The notes beneath the pieces were generated by a model that searched no databases, had not been told where the DNA came from, and saw only the letters and a list, made by a program, of their open reading frames with translations. From NCBI RefSeq assembly GCF_032922745.1, contig NZ_CP136693.1, positions 496,001 through 560,000 on the forward strand: a stretch of DNA of 64,000 nucleotides, given 5' to 3'. This stretch comes from Marinobacter salarius. Lineage in GTDB: Bacteria; Pseudomonadota; Gammaproteobacteria; Pseudomonadales; Oleiphilaceae. Position 1 is the first letter of the stretch. Every line of letters starts with the position of its first letter. This document shows positions 26,648-35,105 of this stretch, piece after piece. Both the position numbers and the translations under genes were made by a program.

Positions 26648-28108
26648 ATGACTACAAACACACCCGCTCAATGGAATAGAAAACTTTTCTTGGGCAGCTG
26701 GGTACCTGGTCGCGGCGAACTCGTTTCGGTGACAGAGCCCGCAACCGGAAACCAACTAGGAATGCTTGCAACCGGTACCAAAGATGACATAGATGATGCC
26801 GCCCGCATTGCCAAACGGGCTCAGGTGGGGTGGGCCGCGATGCCATTTGATCAGCGAGCCGCCATCATGCGTCGGGTTGCACGCTCTCTGGAAGATAATG
26901 CCACAACGATCAATCAATGGAACATCCGTGAATGCGGCTCCACTGCACCCAAAGCAGAATGGGAGCTACAGGCATGCATTGAGCAGGCTCATATGGCGGC
27001 AGCCCTTCCAATGCAAGCTACTGGGGATATTTTCCCGTCCGCAATGCCGGGTCGTCGCAACTATTGGAAACGTATCCCTATCGGCGTTGTCGGCGTTATC
27101 TCTCCCTGGAACTTCCCCATCCTTCTAAGCCTTCGGTCAGTTCTACCAGCACTGGCAATGGGCAACTCAGTGATTCTGAAACCCGATATTCAAAGCGCCG
27201 TGTGTGGAGGACTGCTTCTGGCAGAGCTGTTCGCGGCTGCGGGTATCCCCGAGGGCGTGTTCCAGGTGCTACCAGGCGCAGCAGAGACGGGCGACGCACT
27301 CGTAAGGCACCCCGATGTGAAGATGATTTCGTTTACCGGTTCAACTCCAGTAGGGCGGCAGATAGGAGAAATTTGCGGGAGGAACCTTAAGAAGGTTTCG
27401 CTGGAACTTGGGGGCAACAACGCCATAGTGGTTCTTGATGATGCCGACCTGGAATCCGCTGCATCGTGTGCGGCCTGGGGGTCCTTTCTGCATCAGGGTC
27501 AGATTTGTATGCAGACGGGCCGTCATTTGGTACAGCGGAGTGTGGCTGAACGATACGCCGAGCTCTTGGCTGGTCGTGCAGCCAAACTGGTCGTGGGCAA
27601 CCCTGCCAGCGAACAGGTACACATAGGGCCATTGATCAACGACCGTCAAGCCAAAAATGTCGAAGATATTGTTAACCGTTCCATTGAACTTGGGGCCCGA
27701 TTGCTCACCGGTGGCAAGGCCGACAGTCGCTTCTACCCTGCAACTGTTCTGACGGACGTGACACCCGACATGCCAGCCTGGCGCGAGGAAATATTCGGTC
27801 CCGTGGCGCCGATTACGGTTTTTGATACAGAGGAAGAAGCAGTCGCTTTGGTGAACAGCTCAGAATATGGTCTTGCGGCGGCGGTGCATAGCCGGTCGGA
27901 GTCCCGTGGCTTAAAAGTCGCGACCCAACTATGTTCAGGTATGCTCCATATTAACGACCAGACAGTGAACAACGAGTTCCAGGTTCCGTTTGGTGGCATG
28001 GGCGCATCCGGTAACGGCAGCCGTTTTGGTGGCCCTGCGAATATTGATGAGTTCACGCAAACACAATGGATAAGTGTAATGGGTCCCGGCATGCAGTATC
28101 CGTTCTAG
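26648..28108 (+). CDS. mdlD: Benzaldehyde dehydrogenase
   Basis: NAD(P)+-dependent ALDH of 486 residues that oxidises benzaldehyde to benzoate, the step after MdlC. Catalytic residues lie in SLELGGNN (Glu) and HQGQICMQTGRH (Cys); the nucleotide site is ISFTGSTPVGRQIGE. It is closely related to XylC and to the ALDH at 14164-15624, and unlike the shorter, membrane-bound P. putida MdlD of the class 3 type as I remember it. The gene starts after CAGGAG and follows dctM by 60 bp. The name is assigned from function in the cluster. Confidence 0.85.
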   Translation: MTTNTPAQWNRKLFLGSWVPGRGELVSVTEPATGNQLGMLATGTKDDIDDAARIAKRAQVGWAAMPFDQRAAIMRRVARSLEDNATTINQWNIRECGSTAPKAEWELQACIEQAHMAAALPMQATGDIFPSAMPGRRNYWKRIPIGVVGVISPWNFPILLSLRSVLPALAMGNSVILKPDIQSAVCGGLLLAELFAAAGIPEGVFQVLPGAAETGDALVRHPDVKMISFTGSTPVGRQIGEICGRNLKKVSLELGGNNAIVVLDDADLESAASCAAWGSFLHQGQICMQTGRHLVQRSVAERYAELLAGRAAKLVVGNPASEQVHIGPLINDRQAKNVEDIVNRSIELGARLLTGGKADSRFYPATVLTDVTPDMPAWREEIFGPVAPITVFDTEEEAVALVNSSEYGLAAAVHSRSESRGLKVATQLCSGMLHINDQTVNNEFQVPFGGMGASGNGSRFGGPANIDEFTQTQWISVMGPGMQYPF

Positions 28109-28172
28109 CATCAGAGAGCACTTCCAAAACACTATCGACGACTGATACGGATCTTGTCATACATGGATGAAC

Positions 28173-28204
28173 TGCCTCCCCCCAGTACCTAAATGGGGGA
28201 GGCA
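28173..28204 (+). terminator. Terminator after mdlD
   Basis: Perfect 10-bp stem TGCCTCCCCC / GGGGGAGGCA with a 12-base loop, 64 bp after mdlD. No T run follows. Confidence 0.6.
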
Positions 28205-28482
28205 TGCATCAACCCCATAATGCGGCGACTTCTACTTTAATAAACAAAAATCACATATCAAATTTATCCGGCTATATAACTGGCCCTACAGAATTACTCA
28301 TCAAAAGGCATGGCTTTTTTATCTTTCGGCTCACCCGATTTTATTTTCTCACCCTCCTTGCAGAAATAATAAGTCACTATATCGCTAGATATTTTATATT
28401 TAACGACAAAACCAAAATACATTCCCCTTCATACCAAAATCATATTTAAACAACAGAAAACAAAATACCTAAATATTTAAAT

Positions 28483-28533
28483 GTACAAAAAATGGATAGA
28501 GATATTCACAAATCGGATATTTGATAAATCATT
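28483..28533 (+). promoter_or_regulatory. Conserved upstream block of the DcaP-like porin (copy A)
   Basis: Contains TACAAAAAATGGATAGAGAT and, 21 bp after the first GGATA, CGGATATTTG. The same arrangement precedes the deleted porin at 50738. The paired GGATA repeats are a candidate operator; the IclR gene beside the second copy is the candidate binder. Confidence 0.5.
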
Positions 28534-28575
28534 AATAATCGATAGTTAAAGCTCCATAAAATAAGGAGAAAAAGA

Positions 28576-29582
28576 GTGAACTATCAACATTCAATATTAG
28601 CACTTGCGATCACAACTGGTCTTGGCGTTGCTCCTGCTACTCATGCCCTCGAGTTGGGTGAATTCAATGACACAAAATTTAGCATTGGCGGTTACTTCAA
28701 GACCGAAGCCATTTATGAAAAGATCGATGACGGAGTGATTCCCGTATATTTGCTCGTGCGAACCAGTCCCGCGTTAACCTAAAGACGGTTACCCAGAAGG
28801 ACGGCCATACGATTGTCGGCTTCGTGGAAGGCGATTTTTACGGCGGCTCATATCCCGCCGAGAACAACGACCTGCGGCTTCGCCATGCATTCATCAAGGT
28901 TGACCAGACCACAGTGGGCCAGACCTGGACCGGTCAGTTCTGGGCGGTAACCTATAACGACTATCTCGATTTTTTCGCGGGCCCCCGTGGCACTCTCGGC
29001 GGACTGAACTTCCGCTCCAACCTCATTAGCCACGAAGCGGGCGACTTCCGGTTTAGTGCCCAGGATCCTGTTAACGATGACGCCGACATTCCTGATGTTG
29101 CAGTCAACTACAACCTGAATTTTGACGGCGGTCATCGGCTGATTCTCACGGCATCCGGACGTGAAATCGAAAACGGTGATTTTGTGGGAGGCGGAGCCAT
29201 CGGCTCCAAGTTCATGATCGGACCACACAGCCTCAATGTAAACGCACATTACGGTGAAGGCCTGGGCGCTTTTACTGCTGTTGGAGCAAACAACAGCTTA
29301 ACTTCTCCAGATGTTGAAGATGGCGAAGCTGTCAGCCAAGCCGGTTATGATGTTGGATTTCGTTATGTCATTAACAGCACGTGGCGCGCCAATATCGCCC
29401 ATACCAGTGTTGAAGTCGACGATAATGCCGAGACTGATTACGAAGCCCACCGCGCTAACGTGATTCATAACATCACCCAGGATCTTGAGGTCGGTCTGGA
29501 GTGGCGCAAGTACAACTTGGCCTTGGGCCCCTTGCGCCCGGATGGTCAGCAAGTTGAGCTTATGGCCAAGTTAAGCTTCTGA
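28576..29582 (+). pseudogene. DcaP-like trimeric porin gene with a frameshift
   Basis: Encodes an outer-membrane porin with signal peptide (MNYQHSILALAITTGLG, GTG start) and mature start LELGEFNDTKFSIGGYF, like DcaP-family channels for aromatic and dicarboxylic acids. Compared with the related gene at 50738, two extra bases occur just after the DDG codons (about 28736), throwing the frame to a stop at 28782. From SRVNLKT onward the other frame reads cleanly to EVGLEWRKYNLA and the C-terminal KLSF. A single 2-bp lesion therefore breaks an otherwise complete gene of about 335 codons. It lies downstream of mdlD and may once have admitted mandelate. Confidence 0.85.
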
Positions 29583-29602
29583 TCTGATCAGTTAAAGCAA
29601 CC

Positions 29603-29634
29603 CGCAAAGCAGCACCAGGAGGTGCTGCTTTGCG
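29603..29634 (+). terminator. Terminator after the broken porin gene
   Basis: Perfect 14-bp stem CGCAAAGCAGCACC / GGTGCTGCTTTGCG with an AGGA loop, 20 bp after the porin stop. Confidence 0.75.
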
Positions 29635-29654
29635 TTGGTCCACAACAGCAAGAA

Positions 29655-29745
29655 CTATTTCAAACTGTAACCTCAATGGCAAAAGCAAGCCCAAGACGGC
29701 CAGGAGCTGTCAGCGGTGCTGGATCTTTTACCTGGCCGTTTACCA
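29655..29745 (+). pseudogene. Remnant of an iclR-type gene
   Basis: Two short stretches match the IclR gene that follows the related porin at 50738. Bases near 29658-29700 translate as TVTSMAKASPRRP, against TVTSIAEESPKRQ there. Bases from 29704, in another frame, read ELSAVLDLLPGR against ELSGALDLSPSR. About 25 codons are missing between them and nothing recognisable follows. This is a decayed copy of the same porin-iclR pair. Confidence 0.65.
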
Positions 29746-29830
29746 GTTCAACGAGGAAACCTTGAAAACGAAAAGGCCCGGAAAAACCGGGACCGGTTAG
29801 AGAGGCAAAGGGAACGTTCGCGGTAAACTA

Positions 29831-31012
29831 GTGTTCCGTTCGGTTAATTCGCTGTCTCATAAAGGTTATAATGGGAACTCATCGATCAGCAAGCATAGGT
29901 TTCCATTGTGCCCAAGCCCGCAGCCCCATTTAATCTGACCGTAAATGATCAACTGGAACTCGAAGGCTGGTGCCGAACCAATACTCTGAGCCAGCATCTG
30001 GCTCAACGTGCCAGGATTCTTTTGTTACTGAATGAAGGCGAGACGCCTCAAGGGATCTCGGACTCGCTTCAGGTTAGCACTCAAACGGTATTCAAGTGGC
30101 GCAAGCGCTACCGTGAACAAGGTCTTGAGGGGCTTTATGATGCGCCGCGACCGGGGCAGCCCCGAAAACTGGACAACAAAACCGTCAAAAAGATTTTAGA
30201 GGACACGGTCCATAAGGTCCCGAAAGAAGCCACACACTGGAGTCTCAGCCTCATGGCAAAGCATGCCGGGGTGACGCGCTGGCAAGTGCGCCAGATCTGG
30301 CAAGCGGCGGATTTAAAGCCGCACCGGCTCAAAACGTTCAAAATCAGCAACGACCCGAACTTCGCTGAGAAAGTGTGTGACGTTGTCGGCCTTTATCTGA
30401 ATCCACCGGACAATGCGCTGGTTCTGTCTGTTGATGAAAAGACCCAGATCCAGGCGCTCGACCGGACACAGCCAAAATTACAACTCAGGCCAGGACAAAT
30501 TGAGCGTCATACGCACGACTACAAGCGCCATGGTACAACCAGCCTGTACGCGGCTTTTAACATTTTGACGGGCGAGGTGATTGGTCGTGTTACTCAACGC
30601 CATCGTGCCAAGGAGTTTCTGGACTTTTTGCGACAGATCGACCGGGAAAGCCCGAAGGATCTGGATCTGCACGTGATCCTGGATAACAGCTCGACTCACA
30701 AGACCCCGGAGGTCAAAACCTGGCTGGCTAAGAACCCCCGCTTCAAACTGCACTTCACGCCTACGAGCGCATCGTGGCTGAACGCCGTTGAGGGGTGGTT
30801 TGGACAACTGGAACGCCGCGCCCTTTATCGAGGCATTTTCACCAGCGTTGGTGAGTTGAAATCAGCGATCAAAAAGTACATTAAGGTCCACAACGAAAAA
30901 CTGGCCAAGCCGTTCCGGTGGCATAAAAGCGCCGAAGCTATTATGACATCGGTGGCGCGGGCAAAGCTGAGTGCCATTGATAATAAGCGCGCGAATTAAC
31001 CGAATGGGACAC
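29831..31012 (+). mobile_element. IS630-family insertion sequence, right copy
   Basis: 1182-bp copy in the same orientation as the left element, with the same terminal repeats and TA on both sides (29829-29830, 31013-31014) within a CTAG target. It separates the mdlC-mdlD segment from the mdlBA operon. The only difference noticed is one silent base in the transposase gene. Confidence 0.93.
29908..30999 (+). CDS. IS630-family transposase, second copy
   Basis: 363-residue DDE transposase with translated sequence identical to the left copy and the same GTG start. Motifs LSVDEKTQIQ, VILDNSSTHKTPEV and ASWLNAVEGWFG are intact, so either copy could supply activity for both elements. Confidence 0.94.
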   Translation: MPKPAAPFNLTVNDQLELEGWCRTNTLSQHLAQRARILLLLNEGETPQGISDSLQVSTQTVFKWRKRYREQGLEGLYDAPRPGQPRKLDNKTVKKILEDTVHKVPKEATHWSLSLMAKHAGVTRWQVRQIWQAADLKPHRLKTFKISNDPNFAEKVCDVVGLYLNPPDNALVLSVDEKTQIQALDRTQPKLQLRPGQIERHTHDYKRHGTTSLYAAFNILTGEVIGRVTQRHRAKEFLDFLRQIDRESPKDLDLHVILDNSSTHKTPEVKTWLAKNPRFKLHFTPTSASWLNAVEGWFGQLERRALYRGIFTSVGELKSAIKKYIKVHNEKLAKPFRWHKSAEAIMTSVARAKLSAIDNKRAN

Positions 31013-31088
31013 TAGCAAGCCTTCGGTACTCAAAGACCTACTAGCGATATAACAGTTACCGCTGTTCCCATATCGGGAAGAAGCGACC

Positions 31089-32414
31089 CTAATATAATAG
31101 ATTGGGCAAGAACAAAGCGATTCCCGGAATGAAAACAATCAGTACCAACCGAACAATATCGACTATCCAGAATGGAGTTACCCCCCGAAATATCGTTCCT
31201 GTTTTAATATCGCCGAGTACTGCTCGAAGCACAAAAACATTTAACCCAACAGGAGGGGTGATCAGGCTTATCTCTGTAACCACCACAACAATGATCCCAA
31301 ACCACACCAGATCAAAACCAAGCGATGCAACGACTGGGTAAAATACAGGTACCGTAAGGAGCATCATCGAAAGGCTCTCGAATACCATTCCAAGAACGAT
31401 ATAAATTCCCATAATGGCAAAAAGAACAACAATCGGAGACAGATTAATCGCTGTTACGAAATCAAGTAGCATATCCGGCAATCCGGCTCTGTTGATAAAG
31501 TCCGAAAAGATAAGCGCACCAATAACTACCGCGAATAACATTGCTGTGGTGCGAGCAGTATCTGCTAACGTTTCAAACAAAGATGAAAGGCTGAGACGAC
31601 CACGCATCAAGGTGATCAAGAAAGCGCCTCCAGCGCCGATTCCTGCCGCTTCGGTAGGAGTAAAAATGCCTAAATATATTCCCCCCATGACCAGCGTGAA
31701 TAGAGCTAATATCCCCCAGACACCCTTTGCTGCAACAATCCTCTCCGGCCAGGACGTTCTTTCACCGGAAGGACCAGCTTCCGGATCGCGCCAGACAACA
31801 TAGCGAACGGCTACAAGGTAAAGCAGCACACCGAGAAGACCAGGGATGAAACCAGCTGCGAATAGCTCTCGAATTGACGAGCCGGTTAGCAAACCATAGA
31901 TAATCAGAATAACGCTGGGAGGAATCAGGATTCCGAGTGTGCCGCCAGCGGCAATAGATGCCGATGCCAGTGCATCGCTGTATCCATATTTGCGCATCGG
32001 AGGCATCGCCACCTTGGACATCGTTGCCGACGTCGCCAGGCTAGAGCCAGAAATCGCCGAAAAGCCTCCGCACGCAACGATGGTTGCCATGGACAACCCG
32101 CCCTTTCGGTGGCCTAGAAAGGCATGTGATACTCGGTAAAGTTCTTGGGACAACCCAGATCTCGTAACCAGGTTTCCCATAAGGATAAATAGTGGTATGA
32201 CTGACAAGCCGTAATCCTGAACAGTATCGACGACACGAGTGGAAGCCATCGATAACGCGCCGGTCCAGCGGAAACTAGCCAGGTTATCGAGCCCAAGCCC
32301 TTGTAAAATAGCAAAGCCAAAAAAGCCGACCACACCCATTGCGAACGCAATTGGAATTCGCACGACAATAATCAGGAAAAGAAGAACGGCAAAGCCGATC
32401 AAGACAGTGGACAT
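31089..32414 (-). CDS. TRAP transporter large membrane subunit (DctM family), second set
   Basis: Inner-membrane symport subunit of 441 residues, about 12 hydrophobic segments. It starts MSTVLIGFAVLLFLIIVVRI and contains SVIPLFILMGNLVTRSGLS, ISGSSLATSATMSKVAMPPM and GILIPPSVILIIYGLLTG. Its sequence differs clearly from the first set's DctM, so the two are not a recent duplication. Last gene of the mdlB-mdlA-dctPQM operon. Confidence 0.9.
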   Translation of the reverse strand: MSTVLIGFAVLLFLIIVVRIPIAFAMGVVGFFGFAILQGLGLDNLASFRWTGALSMASTRVVDTVQDYGLSVIPLFILMGNLVTRSGLSQELYRVSHAFLGHRKGGLSMATIVACGGFSAISGSSLATSATMSKVAMPPMRKYGYSDALASASIAAGGTLGILIPPSVILIIYGLLTGSSIRELFAAGFIPGLLGVLLYLVAVRYVVWRDPEAGPSGERTSWPERIVAAKGVWGILALFTLVMGGIYLGIFTPTEAAGIGAGGAFLITLMRGRLSLSSLFETLADTARTTAMLFAVVIGALIFSDFINRAGLPDMLLDFVTAINLSPIVVLFAIMGIYIVLGMVFESLSMMLLTVPVFYPVVASLGFDLVWFGIIVVVVTEISLITPPVGLNVFVLRAVLGDIKTGTIFRGVTPFWIVDIVRLVLIVFIPGIALFLPNLLY

Positions 32415-32437
32415 AGGGATCCCCGGTTACGTTTCAG

Positions 32438-32953
32438 TTAATTTTTGTCGTGGCGTAAGATTCTGAACACGCCGTAGGTGAGCATCCCCAAAGCTGTCGC
32501 CCAGCTCATGACAGCGATGTAGATCATGACGTAACCACTTGGCAAGCCAAGAAACTCTGTGACAACGTTGCGGCTGATTGAACGCTCGGCCAACTCCCAG
32601 ATTCGCCATCCGACTGCACAAAGCGATAAAGAAATGACGAAAGCGGCCAGTAGGGCGAATAGTTTGACGGTCCTGGGACCAAGAATGCTGTCTAATAGAT
32701 CCACAACGATGTGGCACCCTCGCCAGGTGACAACTGGCATTGCCGCAAAGACCATTACCGCGAGTCCGATCTCCGTCAACTCGGTACTTCCATGAACAGG
32801 GCTAGCAAAGATGTAACGGCCCACAACATCAATGCAAGTAAGTACCATCAGGAAGAGCAGGACAACGGACGCAATGGTTTCGAAAGAGAGGGCCAGCCAT
32901 AAGGCTGGCCCTCTCTCGTCGTAATGCTTTTTCAGCCATTGAAGGAATGCCAT
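32438..32953 (-). CDS. TRAP transporter small membrane subunit (DctQ family), second set
   Basis: Four-helix membrane protein of 171 residues. The family patterns LMVLTCIDVVGRYIFASPVHGSTELTEI (position about 37-64) and VTWRGCHIVVDLL are clear. It starts 3 bp after dctP and ends 23 bp before dctM. Confidence 0.87.
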   Translation of the reverse strand: MAFLQWLKKHYDERGPALWLALSFETIASVVLLFLMVLTCIDVVGRYIFASPVHGSTELTEIGLAVMVFAAMPVVTWRGCHIVVDLLDSILGPRTVKLFALLAAFVISLSLCAVGWRIWELAERSISRNVVTEFLGLPSGYVMIYIAVMSWATALGMLTYGVFRILRHDKN

Positions 32954-32956
32954 TAC

Positions 32957-33988
32957 TCACTCCTTCTTTTGCGCTTCGTAGTTTCGAGCAATGGAGCGAA
33001 ACTCTTTAAGAGCCTCGGAAGCATTTACGCCGGTGTCTTCAACTGAATCGAGCCAATCTTCGTCAATCCCTGATGAGATTTGTTCAAACTCCACTGCGAT
33101 CGGGTCACCCTTCTCTACGCGTTTAACGGCAACGCCCTTATCGATACTTTCTTGCAAGGCTTCATTACCACACTGCTCCCACTCCTGACCGGCAAGACGC
33201 GACAGTCGCTCTCCGGATACGCTCAGAAGAGCTTCACGCGCTTGGTCCGGCAAGTTCTCGAGGAAACCCTCATTGATGAAGACAGCAAAACTGGTCTGAT
33301 ACATGCCGCCGGGCAGTAGCGTCAGGTTCCGAGCGACTTCATTCAGTCGAATCGTTCGCTGCTCGCATACGGGAAGAAATGTCCCATCGATTACGCCCTG
33401 CTGCAGCATTTCATAGACTTTTGTTGCGGGTGCATTTACGCCCACAACATCCATATTTTCCGCCAACGTATTCATCACCCCACCACCGAGGCGAATTTTC
33501 TGACCACTCAAATCCTTGAGGCTATTGATCGGATCTCTGGTATGGATCTGCCCAGGGGCGTGGGTAAACAAGCCGACGACCTCGACACCAACGAATTCGT
33601 TAGCCGGGGCAAGGTATTTCTCATGCACTCGCCAGTATGCGACTGATGCCGCCTCGGCATTCGGGCCATTTAGCGGCAATTCAGCGAGCTGGGTAAGCTC
33701 GAAACGGCCTGGCACATAACCTGTGGACGACCATGCTGCGTCAACCACGCCGTCCTCTACCAAAGTGAAAAGATCTTTCGGGTGGCCAATGTTGTATTCG
33801 ATTTTCAGTTTCACCTCGCCGTTTGTAGCTTCCTCAATCCATTTCCCCCAAGTAGGAAGAACAACCGTGTTTTGAGGATGGGAGGGCGGCAACCAACTAG
33901 CTACGTACATGGTCGTCTGAGCATGAGCCAGACTAGTGAAAACCAAAGACAGAAAAAGCGCAGTTATAAGGATTTTTGTAATTTTCAT
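32957..33988 (-). CDS. TRAP transporter substrate-binding protein (DctP family), second set
   Basis: Periplasmic receptor of 343 residues with a Sec signal (MKITKILITALFLSLVFTSL, cleavage near AHAQT). The ATG after GGAGAAATGTT was chosen over a start five codons upstream. The binding region includes LSGQKIRLGGGVMNTLAENM, where the arginine should meet the substrate carboxylate, and PATKVYEMLQQGVIDGTF. Lying 26 bp behind mandelate racemase, it likely binds mandelate; unproven. Confidence 0.88.
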   Translation of the reverse strand: MKITKILITALFLSLVFTSLAHAQTTMYVASWLPPSHPQNTVVLPTWGKWIEEATNGEVKLKIEYNIGHPKDLFTLVEDGVVDAAWSSTGYVPGRFELTQLAELPLNGPNAEAASVAYWRVHEKYLAPANEFVGVEVVGLFTHAPGQIHTRDPINSLKDLSGQKIRLGGGVMNTLAENMDVVGVNAPATKVYEMLQQGVIDGTFLPVCEQRTIRLNEVARNLTLLPGGMYQTSFAVFINEGFLENLPDQAREALLSVSGERLSRLAGQEWEQCGNEALQESIDKGVAVKRVEKGDPIAVEFEQISSGIDEDWLDSVEDTGVNASEALKEFRSIARNYEAQKKE

Positions 33989-34014
33989 AACATTTCTCCG
34001 CACATTAAAGGGGG

Positions 34015-35094
34015 TTAAACTATGTATTTTTCAATTTCCGACTCTTTCCATACAAAGCCTGCACCATGCTCATCCGAGAGAACTGCATCGCCATCAACAA
34101 ATGCTAGAGATGAGTCCACAACCGCTTTAGCGATATCCATTCGTTCAAGCCAGTGTGCAGTAGGGCTGACAGCTAGAAGGTGGGCACTATATTCCTGGAA
34201 TAAATGGCTGGACATTGGTTGCGCAAAAGCTTCGCACAGAGCTGAGGCCTTCAACCAACCTGTGACTCCACCAATTTTCATGACATCCGGCATCGAAAGG
34301 TCACAAGCCTCCGCCCGAAGTGACTTGATCATTTGCTCAGTTCCTAGCCAATTTTCTCCGATTTGAATGGCAACATTCGAAGCAGAGCGTACTTTTGCGC
34401 AAGCGTCGTCATCAAAGTAAGAAACAGGCTCCTCCACCCAGGCTATGCCCTCCGCCTGAAGAGCCTTGATCCGTTTTATTGCCTCGGGAACAGCTAGACT
34501 CTGGTTGTAATCAACCATGATATCGACGCTATCTCCGACCACCTCCCTTAGTTTTGAAACCACGTTGAGATCTTCTTCCAACGTCTCGTAACCTATTTTG
34601 GTCTTGATTCCTCGGAAGCCCTGCTTTACCGATGCCTCGGCACGTTGCGCGGCAAGCGATACGCCATCCATACTGTGACTGTCATAACTTTTAATTCTTC
34701 GAGCGCCACCTCCCAAGAATTTATAAAGCGGCAAGCCTGCAGACTTTGCCAAAGCATCCCAAAGTGCCATGTCAATACCGGAACCTGCCATCCTCAATAG
34801 CCCGGTGTACCCGAGCAATTGGAACTTTTCTTCTAACAGTTTATTGATAGCGAAGGGTTCAACCTTCATCCCGACGATGATCTTAGATAAATCTTTAGTT
34901 ACACTTTTCAGTGATGACAGCATTGCCGGAGAATAACCAAATAAATAGGCCTTCCCAACTGAGCTCGAGTTAGTGAATATATCCACTAATATAAGAGGAG
35001 AAGTATCTACTACACCAACAGCAGTATATATGGGGTACTCAAGAGGCACATTTACAGCTCTTACATCGACTCTCTCTATTATTAAAGAAGACAC
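34015..35094 (-). CDS. mdlA: Mandelate racemase
   Basis: Enolase-superfamily enzyme interconverting (R)- and (S)-mandelate with Mg2+. With the GTG start (MSSLIIERVDVRAVNVPL) the protein has 359 residues and the same numbering as the P. putida enzyme as I recall it. The set of residues is complete: KTKIG (Lys164, Lys166), MVDYNQSL (Asp195), WVEEP (Glu221), GENWLG (Glu247), SSHLFQEYSAHLLA (His297) and AHWLERMD (Glu317). An in-frame TTG five codons earlier overlaps mdlB; the GTG has GAGG upstream and gives the better N-terminus. Confidence 0.95.
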   Translation of the reverse strand: MSSLIIERVDVRAVNVPLEYPIYTAVGVVDTSPLILVDIFTNSSSVGKAYLFGYSPAMLSSLKSVTKDLSKIIVGMKVEPFAINKLLEEKFQLLGYTGLLRMAGSGIDMALWDALAKSAGLPLYKFLGGGARRIKSYDSHSMDGVSLAAQRAEASVKQGFRGIKTKIGYETLEEDLNVVSKLREVVGDSVDIMVDYNQSLAVPEAIKRIKALQAEGIAWVEEPVSYFDDDACAKVRSASNVAIQIGENWLGTEQMIKSLRAEACDLSMPDVMKIGGVTGWLKASALCEAFAQPMSSHLFQEYSAHLLAVSPTAHWLERMDIAKAVVDSSLAFVDGDAVLSDEHGAGFVWKESEIEKYIV

Positions 35095-35105
35095 AATTTT
35101 ATACC

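Larger units (their letters stand above)
28109..28575. other. 467-bp intergenic stretch with terminator and porin promoter
   Basis: No convincing gene. It holds the mdlD terminator hairpin near 28173-28204, a very A+T-rich middle, and the conserved porin upstream block at 28483-28533. An 81-codon reading frame at 28204-28449 looks random. Confidence 0.6.

Noticed and set aside
28204..28449. An 81-codon frame between mdlD and the broken porin gene
   Set aside because: A+T-rich, no ribosome site, no recognisable domain, and it begins inside the mdlD terminator hairpin.
28730..28745. Programmed frameshift in the left porin gene
   Set aside because: The related gene reads through in one frame here; no slippery sequence is seen and the change is a 2-bp insertion.
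20672..31014. Target-site duplication proving a single composite-transposon insertion
   Set aside because: The duplication is only TA inside CTAG at all four ends, so it cannot distinguish one composite event from two separate insertions.
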